From: Bacteroidota bacterium
GTDB lineage: Bacteria > Bacteroidota > Ignavibacteria > SZUA-365
Reading direction: 5' to 3'
DNA length: 8,553 nucleotides
NCBI GenBank assembly: GCA_018224415.1
Contig: JAGTUZ010000104.1
Location: 1 to 8,553, forward strand
This document shows positions 1 through 6,135 of this stretch, one piece after another. The notes beneath the pieces are model-generated. The model was not told the DNA's origin and searched no databases. It saw nothing but the letters and a program-made list of their open reading frames with translations. The position numbers and the translations under genes were made by a program. Each line of letters starts with the position of its first letter. Position 1 is the first letter of the stretch.

Positions 1-1
1 A

Positions 2-2761
2 GCCGCCCAATTCCTGCCATTCGGACGAAACAAGGTCCAGTACACCGATTTCAACTGGCAGATTCTCGAGACAAAGCATTTCAGCATTTATTACTATCCC
101 GAGATGGAAGAACTGGCGGGGAAGGGCGCGCGCTTCGCAGAGGAAAGTTACCAGCGGCTCGAGCGGGAGTTCAATTTCACCATCCCCCATCGCATTCCTC
201 TCATTTTCTATTCGTCGCCGCTGCACTTCCAGCAGACGAATGTGACACCCGGTTTCATCCCGGATGGGGTAGGGGGCTTTTTCGAATTCATCAAGGGACG
301 TGTGGTCATCCCGAGTGCGGGGTCGCTCGAGCAGTTCCGTCATGTGATCAACCACGAACTCGTGCATGTGTTCATGCACAACAAACTCGAGCATGTGCTG
401 CGTGCCAACGGACAGCGCACGGACCGCTATCTCCCGCTGTGGTATGTGGAGGGACTGGCGGAGTACTTCTCGACGGAGTGGGACGCGCAGGCGGAGATGA
501 TACTGCGCGATGCCGTGCTCAGCGGATATTTCGCTCCGCTGTCGTATATCTACGCCATTACCGGCAGCTTCCTCATGTACAAGGAAGGACAGGACGCGCT
601 CGGCTTCATTGCGCGGGAATTCGGGCGGGAGAAGATCATCCAGCTCATCGACCATTTCTGGGTGGCGGAGGAATTCCAGGAAGTGATGCGCTACACGCTG
701 GGTGTGGATTACCATGAATTTGACCGCCGCTGGCTGCGTGACCTGCGCCGGCGCTACTATCCGCTGGTCGAACACCTTGACCGGCCGGGGGATGTCGGCG
801 TGCGCTTCGTGCCGCAGGGGTTCAATGCGAAGCCCGTGTATTACCAGCGGGGGGATTCCTCCTACGTCGTCTATGTCGCCAACAACACCGGGTACTCCGG
901 ACTGTACATGAAATCGCTTTCGGGCGGCGAGGCCCGCCTGCTGCTCGAAGGAGAGAAAAGTGATCGCCTCGAGGCCTTCCATCTCCTTGGCAGCGGCATG
1001 TCGGTGAATCGCGACGGACTGCTGGCGTTCGTGACGAAAAGCGGGGAGTCCGATGTGCTCCACCTTTTCGATCTGCAGGAAGAACGGCTCCGCCGCACCC
1101 TTTCCTTCGACAGCCTTGTGATGATCGCCTCGCCTTCGTGGAATCCCGAGGGCAGCTCTCTCGTATTTACAGGCCTGAACCGCGCCGGGCAGAGCGATCT
1201 GTACACCGTCGACCTCGCCTCGCTCGCGCTGCGGCGGCTCACCGCGGATTTCTACGACGACCGCGACCCGGCCTGGTCGCCTGACGGAGACCGCATCGTC
1301 TTCGCTTCCGACCGCGGGCCGGGTGGAGAGCGGGGACGGACACAGCTTTTCCTGCTCGACCTCGAACGCGGTGCGATCCGCTACCTGACACAGGACAGCT
1401 GCAGCTATGCCTCTCCTTCCTGGTCGAGTGACGGCGCGAACATCGTCTGCACTTCCGACCGCAACGGTACGCACAATCTCTACGTGATTCCGGTCCGCGA
1501 TGATGATGCGGCGGGTGGCACGCTGCCGCCGGTGCGCCAGCTGTCACGTTTCCTCACCGCAGCATTCGACCCAGTGTGGACATCGGAGGGGGATGTCCTG
1601 TATTCCGCTTTCGAGGGGTTCAGCTTCCAGATACAGGGCCTCCGCGGGGTGTCGGCGAAGCTCGACTCGTTGGAGGAGCTGTACGGCAGCCGTCCCGTGC
1701 GCGAGGCGGATGCCTGGTCGATCACCGGCCTCGGGGGCACAACCGTGACTTCGCGCCTCAGCTACGAGAAAAAATACCAGGTCGACATCGCGCAGAGCGC
1801 CATTTCCACCGACCCGGTATTCGGCACGCTCGGCGGCGCCGCGCTGAGCGTCAGTGACGTACTCGGCGACGACCGGTACTATTTCCTGCTTTACAATACG
1901 GCGCAAGCCTCGAGTGAACTTCTTTCGAGCTTCAACATCGCGGTGACACGCGTTTCCCTCGCACAGAAAACGCCGTACACCTATGGCGTATTCCACTTCG
2001 CCGGTCGCCGTTATGACCTTCTGGATCCGGACCTCTATTTCTATGAGCGCGCCTACGGCGGCTTTTTCACGGCCGCGTACCCGCTGTCGAAATTCCGCCG
2101 CATCGAAGGCAGTATTAGCTTCAGCAATTCGGACAAGGAAGCCCTGGCCGGGGTCCGCCAGCGCAAGGCGCTGCTGCTCACCAACTCCGTGTCGTACGTG
2201 AAGGACAACGCCCTGTATTACTGGACCGGTCCGATCGACGGCAGTCGATTCAACCTGACCCTGTCCTACACCACCGATCTGCGATATTCGAATGTGAATT
2301 ATTACTCGGTGATGTTCGACTACCGCAGGTACGAACGCATCGGCCTTCGGTCGGCCTTCGCCTCGCGGTATGAATTTCTCTACAATCACGGCAAGGAAGC
2401 GCGCCGGTATTTTCTGGGTGGGAGCTGGGACCTACGCGGCTGGCCGCGCTGGTCCATTCGAGGCACCAAGCGTTGGCTCACCAGCCACGAACTCCGCTTC
2501 CCCGTGCTCGACCGCGTGGGTTTCGACTTTCCGTTCGGGTCCATGACGCTCGGCGTGCTGCGCGGGGCGCTGTTTTTCGATGCCGGCAATTCGTGGGACA
2601 ACAACTACGGAGAAACCCTCGGCAGCTTCGGGGTCGGCCTGCGCTTCAGTCTGTTCGGCGCGTTCGTGCTCCGTTATGACATCGGCAAACGCATCGAGGA
2701 CAATTTCACGCGCCTGCAGGGCGACATCTTCCAGCAGTTCTTTTTCGGATGGGATTTCTGA
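2..2761 (+). CDS. Outer-membrane metallopeptidase / TolB-like propeller / Omp85-like barrel fusion (5' partial)
   Basis: The reading frame is open from base 2, so the true start lies upstream; the ATG at 104 is internal. Window residues before it (AAQFLPFGRNKVQY...) look like the beginning of the mature protein, so probably only the signal peptide is missing. 919 residues are visible. Domains in order: (1) peptidase MA-like zinc metallopeptidase, about bases 50-790, with HELVH at 353-367 and the gluzincin-type glutamate motif EGLAE at 449-463, so the active site looks intact; (2) TolB/PD40 beta-propeller, about 800-1630, with repeats such as PAWSPDGDRIVFASDR and PSWSSDGANIVCTSDR; (3) C-terminal beta-barrel, about 1740-2758, with an Omp85-type LRGW motif at 2432-2443 and a terminal aromatic tail GWDF before the stop. 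No POTRA repeats were recognised. By homology to Omp85 proteins, the peptidase and propeller should face the periplasm. Its function is unknown; outer-membrane assembly or proteolytic quality control is an inference. The next gene overlaps its stop codon, so the two are co-translated. Confidence 0.88.
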   Translation, partial: AAQFLPFGRNKVQYTDFNWQILETKHFSIYYYPEMEELAGKGARFAEESYQRLEREFNFTIPHRIPLIFYSSPLHFQQTNVTPGFIPDGVGGFFEFIKGRVVIPSAGSLEQFRHVINHELVHVFMHNKLEHVLRANGQRTDRYLPLWYVEGLAEYFSTEWDAQAEMILRDAVLSGYFAPLSYIYAITGSFLMYKEGQDALGFIAREFGREKIIQLIDHFWVAEEFQEVMRYTLGVDYHEFDRRWLRDLRRRYYPLVEHLDRPGDVGVRFVPQGFNAKPVYYQRGDSSYVVYVANNTGYSGLYMKSLSGGEARLLLEGEKSDRLEAFHLLGSGMSVNRDGLLAFVTKSGESDVLHLFDLQEERLRRTLSFDSLVMIASPSWNPEGSSLVFTGLNRAGQSDLYTVDLASLALRRLTADFYDDRDPAWSPDGDRIVFASDRGPGGERGRTQLFLLDLERGAIRYLTQDSCSYASPSWSSDGANIVCTSDRNGTHNLYVIPVRDDDAAGGTLPPVRQLSRFLTAAFDPVWTSEGDVLYSAFEGFSFQIQGLRGVSAKLDSLEELYGSRPVREADAWSITGLGGTTVTSRLSYEKKYQVDIAQSAISTDPVFGTLGGAALSVSDVLGDDRYYFLLYNTAQASSELLSSFNIAVTRVSLAQKTPYTYGVFHFAGRRYDLLDPDLYFYERAYGGFFTAAYPLSKFRRIEGSISFSNSDKEALAGVRQRKALLLTNSVSYVKDNALYYWTGPIDGSRFNLTLSYTTDLRYSNVNYYSVMFDYRRYERIGLRSAFASRYEFLYNHGKEARRYFLGGSWDLRGWPRWSIRGTKRWLTSHELRFPVLDRVGFDFPFGSMTLGVLRGALFFDAGNSWDNNYGETLGSFGVGLRFSLFGAFVLRYDIGKRIEDNFTRLQGDIFQQFFFGWDF

Positions 2762-3987
2762 TGCGGCGACGTGAACACATATCATCACGATCGTGCTTGT
2801 TGCATCGTGACGCCGTGGCGTCGATCGTCTCGATCCTGGGCGCCGTGTTCCTTGCTGCCTGCTCCTCGTCATTCACCCTCGATCGGCCGCTGACTCCGCA
2901 ACCACAGGACTGGCTGCAGGAGGGAGGCGGAGCCGGGCGGGGTGGCCATGTGTCCGTCGCAGATGATGACCGCCCGGCGGATATCCACCATGGGGACGTC
3001 CTTCAAGGGGACGTCGAGACGGTGGGTCCTGCGGTGAACTGGGAATACAGCCAGGACGGTGCGGCCGGACGTGCTGCGCCACTGTTTGTGGATGATGCTG
3101 TCCTTTTCTTCTCCACCACCGGCATGGTCGAGATGGTGGATGCACGTTCCGGCGATGAGATCGGCAGCGTTTCCTGCGGCTGGTTCATCCACGCGACGCC
3201 TGCCGTATCGAACGGACATCTCTTTGTCGCCACCGCCGGCGCCGATCCCCTGCTGTTCTGTTTCGACTTGGCCGGACGGATCAAGCGCTATGAAAGACGC
3301 TTCCCGTCTGTGCATGCCGCGCTCTGCGCCGTTGACGGCGGCGTCGTTGTGGTGTCGCGAGGCGGTCGTGTTTCCTTCTTTTCAACAGAAGATTCGGCGG
3401 CAGTCTGGATCACGGAACTCGAAGACGTTGTGGCGGCCGCTCCCGCCGCCAGCGATACGCTTGTTGTCATCGCGGGACAGAACGGCGATCTGACGGCATG
3501 TTCGCTGCGCGACGGCACAAAGCGTTGGAGGCAGCCGACAGGCGCCGCGTTCATCGCGGGTCCCACCGTGCGCGACGGGGCCATTGCCGCGGTGAACAGC
3601 GTGGGCACTCTCGTTCTTGCCGGACTGCATGATGGAGAGCTTCGATGGTCGCGTTCCTTCGACCAACCCGTGTGGCAATCACCGGCGTGGCGTGGCGACA
3701 CCATCGCCCTCGCGCTTTCCGGAGGAGACGTCGTGCTGCTTCACGCCGCCGACGGCCGCGAACTCACGCGCTACGCGCTTGGCGAGCTTCCCGGCGCGGC
3801 ACCGCTCTTCGCTGGCAACCACATCCTGCAGTTGCTTCGCAGCGGCCAGCTGATGGCGATCGATCTTGCTGACGGCGGCATCGAGGAAAGGGCCCGGTTG
3901 TCCCGACGCAGCGAAACCCCGGTGCTCGTGACGTCCTACGGTATCGTGATGGTGGACGAGGAAGGGGAGGCGGTGTGTTTTCGGTAG
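2761..3987 (+). CDS. PQQ-type beta-propeller lipoprotein, BamB-like
   Basis: A 408-residue protein starting at the ATG at 2761, which overlaps the upstream TGA by one base (TGATG). An in-frame ATG at 2749 would add four residues; 2761 is preferred because the TGATG junction is typical of translational coupling. The N-terminus is basic, followed by a hydrophobic stretch ending in a lipobox, VFLAAC, with the cysteine codon at 2860-2862. Residues after the cysteine (SSSFT) lack the acidic surface-export signal known from Bacteroidota lipoproteins, so a periplasm-facing lipoprotein is likely (inference). The rest is blades of the PQQ-binding-like/BamB type: AAPLFVDDAVLFFST, DARSGDEIGSV, ATPAVSNGHLFVAT, LRDGTKRWRQPTG, LHDGELRWSRSF, LHAADGREL. 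These fit the family pattern in which a value read-out is followed by a G(E)-x-W strand. No catalytic residues were recognised, so a scaffold or partner role is more likely than a quinoprotein dehydrogenase. It is coupled to the Omp85-like barrel gene, as expected of a BamB-like partner, but true orthology to BamB is not shown. Confidence 0.85.
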   Translation: MRRREHISSRSCLLHRDAVASIVSILGAVFLAACSSSFTLDRPLTPQPQDWLQEGGGAGRGGHVSVADDDRPADIHHGDVLQGDVETVGPAVNWEYSQDGAAGRAAPLFVDDAVLFFSTTGMVEMVDARSGDEIGSVSCGWFIHATPAVSNGHLFVATAGADPLLFCFDLAGRIKRYERRFPSVHAALCAVDGGVVVVSRGGRVSFFSTEDSAAVWITELEDVVAAAPAASDTLVVIAGQNGDLTACSLRDGTKRWRQPTGAAFIAGPTVRDGAIAAVNSVGTLVLAGLHDGELRWSRSFDQPVWQSPAWRGDTIALALSGGDVVLLHAADGRELTRYALGELPGAAPLFAGNHILQLLRSGQLMAIDLADGGIEERARLSRRSETPVLVTSYGIVMVDEEGEAVCFR

Positions 3988-4010
3988 CTCGACGGGAGCG
4001 TGCCAGGCAG

Positions 4011-4104
4011 AAGGCAGCTTGCCACGGCGAAGTCCGCCGCAGGCGGACGAAGACGGGAAGGCAGCTTGCCACGGCGAAGTCCGCCGCAGGCGGACGAAGA
4101 CGGG
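4011..4104. repeat. Two perfect 47-bp tandem repeats with internal hairpins
   Basis: Copy 1 is 4011-4057 and copy 2 is 4058-4104, identical over all 47 bases. A 7-base start of a third copy (4105-4111) then grades into a purine-rich GAAGG/GGCAGAAGG tract up to 4130. Each unit contains the inverted repeat GTCCGCC-GCA-GGCGGAC (4032-4048 and 4079-4095) and the small palindrome GGCA-GCT-TGCC (4013-4023 and 4060-4070). It lies between the stop of the propeller lipoprotein (3987) and the start of the PEGA gene (4133). The stems are not followed by a T-tract, so they do not look like intrinsic terminators. This may be a REP-like dispersed intergenic element; a shorter relative occurs at 8397-8415. 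Confidence 0.9.
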
Positions 4105-4110
4105 AAGGCA

Positions 4111-4130
4111 GAAGGAAGAAGGCAGAAGGC
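4111..4130 (+). promoter_or_regulatory. Purine-rich tract serving as possible ribosome binding site
   Basis: A GAAGG-rich low-complexity tract continues from the tandem repeat directly to the PEGA gene. GAAGG at 4125-4129 lies three bases before the ATG at 4133, and further AAGGAAG-type matches lie upstream, which would also suit the in-frame ATGs at 4142 and 4145. The repeat-derived sequence may therefore supply the Shine-Dalgarno element. No convincing promoter was seen in this gap. Confidence 0.4.
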
Positions 4131-4132
4131 AT

Positions 4133-4756
4133 ATGGACAGAATGATGCATGAAGAAACAGGCGGACGCCGGCCGGTGGCAGGTGTGGCTGTGTTATGGCT
4201 GTGTGCGGTTGTGTTTGCGATGCCGGTGGCGGGACAGGACAGGGAACCGATGCTGACGGGCATGGTGGAGCTGGCGTCGGAGCCGGCAGGCGCCGAGGTG
4301 TTTGACGGGGATTCGCTGCTGGGCCGGACACCGATGAGGGTCCGTCGCGCCGATTTACAGGATATCGCTGTCTGGTTTCCCGGGCGTGGCGCCTGGAACG
4401 GACAGGTGTTGCGTCCCGATACCGCCGCTCCGTCGGCCGATGTGGGGGTGGTGCTGCTGCGGTTCAGTCCCCGCAGCCTGATGACGGAGATGCCAGTGGG
4501 CGTCGCGACCGAGTACCGCGGCGGATTCCGCCTGCCTCCGGCCGACATCCTGCTGCCGGCCGGGCTGGGTCTGGCGGCGGGCATTGCGGCAGTGATGCTC
4601 AAACAGCATGCAGACGGTTTGTACGACGATTACCTTCGTACGGGCGACACAGCGCTGTTATCTCAAACGGAAAAGTACGATATTTATGCAGGTGTCTCAC
4701 TTTTGCTGCTGCAGGCCGGGCTGGGGTACTTCGTCTACCGCTTGTTCGACGAATGA
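4133..4756 (+). CDS. PEGA-domain membrane protein
   Basis: A 207-residue protein starting at the ATG at 4133. A longer frame opens at a TTG at 4019, but its first 38 residues would be translated tandem repeat (arginine-rich, no signal sequence), so it is rejected; ATGs at 4142 and 4145 are also possible. Residues 1-35 form a signal peptide (hydrophobic VAGVAVLWLCAVVFAMPVAG). A PEGA domain follows at about 43-95, with the diagnostic VELASEPAGAEVFDGDSLLG then RTP. Two hydrophobic segments at about 138-157 and 184-203 flank the hydrophilic stretch HADGLYDDYLRTGDTALLSQ, giving a C-terminal two-helix hairpin anchor. PEGA domains are thought to act in extracellular or periplasmic surface binding, often in S-layer or envelope proteins; no enzymatic activity is expected. 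It lies 39 bases before the PHP gene, probably in the same operon. Its exact role is unknown. Confidence 0.8.
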   Translation: MDRMMHEETGGRRPVAGVAVLWLCAVVFAMPVAGQDREPMLTGMVELASEPAGAEVFDGDSLLGRTPMRVRRADLQDIAVWFPGRGAWNGQVLRPDTAAPSADVGVVLLRFSPRSLMTEMPVGVATEYRGGFRLPPADILLPAGLGLAAGIAAVMLKQHADGLYDDYLRTGDTALLSQTEKYDIYAGVSLLLLQAGLGYFVYRLFDE

Positions 4757-4795
4757 CCGCTGTCACGGTTGCACGTTCACTCCATCAAGAAATCC

Positions 4796-5623
4796 ATGGC
4801 CGGGAAGATAGATCTCCATACACACACCTATTTTTCCGATGGCGCACTGTCGCCGCGGGAATTGGTGATCCGTGCGCACGAGGTCGGGATCTCCGTCTTG
4901 AGTATCACCGACCACGACAACATCGACGGCATCGAGTCGGCGGTGGACGTGGCGAAGGATTTTGGGATTGAAGTCATTCCGGGCGTGGAGTTAAGTTCCA
5001 CACTTGGTACGAAGGATATCCACATCCTCGGGTACATGTTCGATCCCAGCAACAAGCATCTGCGTGAGACCCTGGAGTTTCTCAAGAAAGAACGTTTCAT
5101 TCGAGCCGAACGCATCGTGCGCAAGCTCAACAGCCTGAACCTGCCGCTGGATTTCGACCTCGTGCTCGAGCGGGCGGGGCACGGTGCCGTCGGCCGCCCC
5201 CACATCGCTGCGGCCATGCTTGACGAGGGACTCACGTCGGATTACGCCGAGGCCTTCGAGCAGTATATCGGAGATTCCTGTCCTGCATACGAGCCGAAAT
5301 ACAAAATCTCACCCGAGGATGCTGTCGAGATCATCGCCAATGCCGGGGGCATCTCAACCGTTGCGCATCCCGGGTGGTATGTGAGCGAGGCCGACCTGTT
5401 CCATCTGATCCGCTCCGGCATCGATGGAATCGAGGTAATGCATCCCGCGCATGATCCGAATCGCGTCCGTTTCTATCGCGGCATCGCCTCGACGTATTTC
5501 CTTCTCGAGAGCGGCGGTTCGGATTTCCACGGTGGCAAGCGTAATGATTATCAGAACTTCGGCACGTACAGCATCACACACGAGATGCTCGACGCCATGA
5601 AACGCAGACTGTTCATTCAATAG
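4796..5623 (+). CDS. PHP-domain phosphoesterase, RNase AM / YciV (TrpH)-like
   Basis: A 275-residue cytoplasmic protein. The ATG at 4796 is preferred over an in-frame TTG at 4769 because PHP proteins of this group begin almost directly with the first metal motif. Metal-binding motifs are all present: DLHTHTYFSDG (H8, H10, D15), ITDHDNIDG (D39, H40), PGVELS (E65), HILGY (H76), GRPH (H136), VAHPG (H191) and GGSDFHG (D243, H245). The order GRPH...VAHPG...SDFHG is that of the YciV/TrpH family. Characterised members of that family are a 3',5'-nucleoside bisphosphate phosphatase and the 5'-3' exonuclease RNase AM, which trims 5' ends of structured RNAs such as rRNA. The length matches the family (about 275-295). 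It is not the polymerase-associated or histidinol-phosphatase PHP type, because these insertion motifs match YciV better. It sits 16 bases before ribH, likely co-transcribed. Confidence 0.9.
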   Translation: MAGKIDLHTHTYFSDGALSPRELVIRAHEVGISVLSITDHDNIDGIESAVDVAKDFGIEVIPGVELSSTLGTKDIHILGYMFDPSNKHLRETLEFLKKERFIRAERIVRKLNSLNLPLDFDLVLERAGHGAVGRPHIAAAMLDEGLTSDYAEAFEQYIGDSCPAYEPKYKISPEDAVEIIANAGGISTVAHPGWYVSEADLFHLIRSGIDGIEVMHPAHDPNRVRFYRGIASTYFLLESGGSDFHGGKRNDYQNFGTYSITHEMLDAMKRRLFIQ

Positions 5624-5629
5624 CATTTT

Positions 5630-5634
5630 AGAGG
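5630..5634 (+). promoter_or_regulatory. Ribosome binding site of ribH
   Basis: AGAGG lies five bases upstream of the ATG at 5640, at good Shine-Dalgarno spacing within the short gap after the PHP gene. It supports the chosen start. Confidence 0.6.
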
Positions 5635-5639
5635 ATTTC

Positions 5640-6113
5640 ATGTACACACCCATCCAGGGCGATCTCAAGGCGGGGGGATACCGGTACGGCATCGTCGCGA
5701 GCCGCTTCAACGACGTGATCACGCGACGGCTCATCGACGGCGCTATCGACTGCCTGACACGACATGGTGCGAACAGCGATCAGATCGAGGTACTGCTGTG
5801 TCCGGGTTCCTTTGAAATCCCGATGGTCGCGCGGAAAATGGTGGACAGCAGTCGCTACGACGGCATCATCTGCATCGGAGCGGTCATCCGCGGGTCGACG
5901 CCGCATTTCGATTACCTCGCTGCGGAGGTGACGAAGGGAATTGCGAACCTCTCGATGGAAAGCCGCGTGCCGATCGCCTTCGGAGTGCTGACCACGGACA
6001 CAACCGAACAGGCGCTTGAGCGCGCCGGACTCAAACTCGGGAACAAGGGCTGGGAAGCCGCGCAAACCGTCATGGAGATGCTGAACCTGTACGCGGCCAT
6101 CGACGGGAAATAA
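5640..6113 (+). CDS. ribH: 6,7-dimethyl-8-ribityllumazine synthase
   Basis: A 157-residue protein, the usual length for lumazine synthase. It condenses 5-amino-6-ribitylamino-uracil with 3,4-dihydroxy-2-butanone 4-phosphate to give 6,7-dimethyl-8-ribityllumazine, the penultimate step of riboflavin synthesis in the cytoplasm. Family motifs are complete: IVASRFND (F23, N24), CPGSFEIP (55-61, with E59), GAVIRGSTPHFD (80-91, with catalytic H89), FGVLTTDTTEQALERAG (114-130, with phosphate-binding R128) and GNKGWEAA (134-141). It should assemble as a pentamer or 60-mer capsid, but the sequence alone does not say which. No other riboflavin genes are in the window and no FMN riboswitch was seen upstream, so ribH stands apart from a rib operon here and is probably transcribed with the PHP gene upstream and the PorZ-like gene downstream. 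Confidence 0.98.
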   Translation: MYTPIQGDLKAGGYRYGIVASRFNDVITRRLIDGAIDCLTRHGANSDQIEVLLCPGSFEIPMVARKMVDSSRYDGIICIGAVIRGSTPHFDYLAAEVTKGIANLSMESRVPIAFGVLTTDTTEQALERAGLKLGNKGWEAAQTVMEMLNLYAAIDGK

Positions 6114-6123
6114 CATGTTTGTC

Positions 6124-6134
6124 GGAAGGAAGGG
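6124..6134 (+). promoter_or_regulatory. Strong ribosome binding site deciding the start of the PorZ-like gene
   Basis: The tract GGAAGGAAGGG sits directly before the ATG at 6136, with AGGA ending five bases away. This favours 6136 over the ATG at 6115, which lies two bases after the ribH stop and has no such motif. The 6136 start also gives a compact signal peptide. Confidence 0.65.
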
Positions 6135-6135
6135 T

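Noticed and set aside
1544..2389. Long minus-strand open frame (281 codons) opposite the barrel gene
   Set aside because: It lies entirely opposite the barrel coding region, shows no recognisable domain, and is explained by the high GC content that leaves few stops in the shadow frame.
4032..4095. Hairpins as intrinsic terminators for the lipoprotein gene
   Set aside because: The GTCCGCC/GGCGGAC stems are GC-rich but followed by GAAGACGGG, not a run of T on either strand.
4011..4104. Possible CRISPR array
   Set aside because: The two 47-bp units are directly adjacent with no spacer between them, there are only two copies, and no cas gene is nearby.
3679..4602. Minus-strand open frame of 307 codons spanning the lipoprotein end, the repeat and the PEGA gene
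   Set aside because: It crosses two well-supported plus-strand genes and translates the 47-bp repeat in the middle. It has no family motifs.
5624..5639. FMN riboswitch upstream of ribH
   Set aside because: Only 16 bases separate the PHP stop from the ribH start, far too short for an RFN element.
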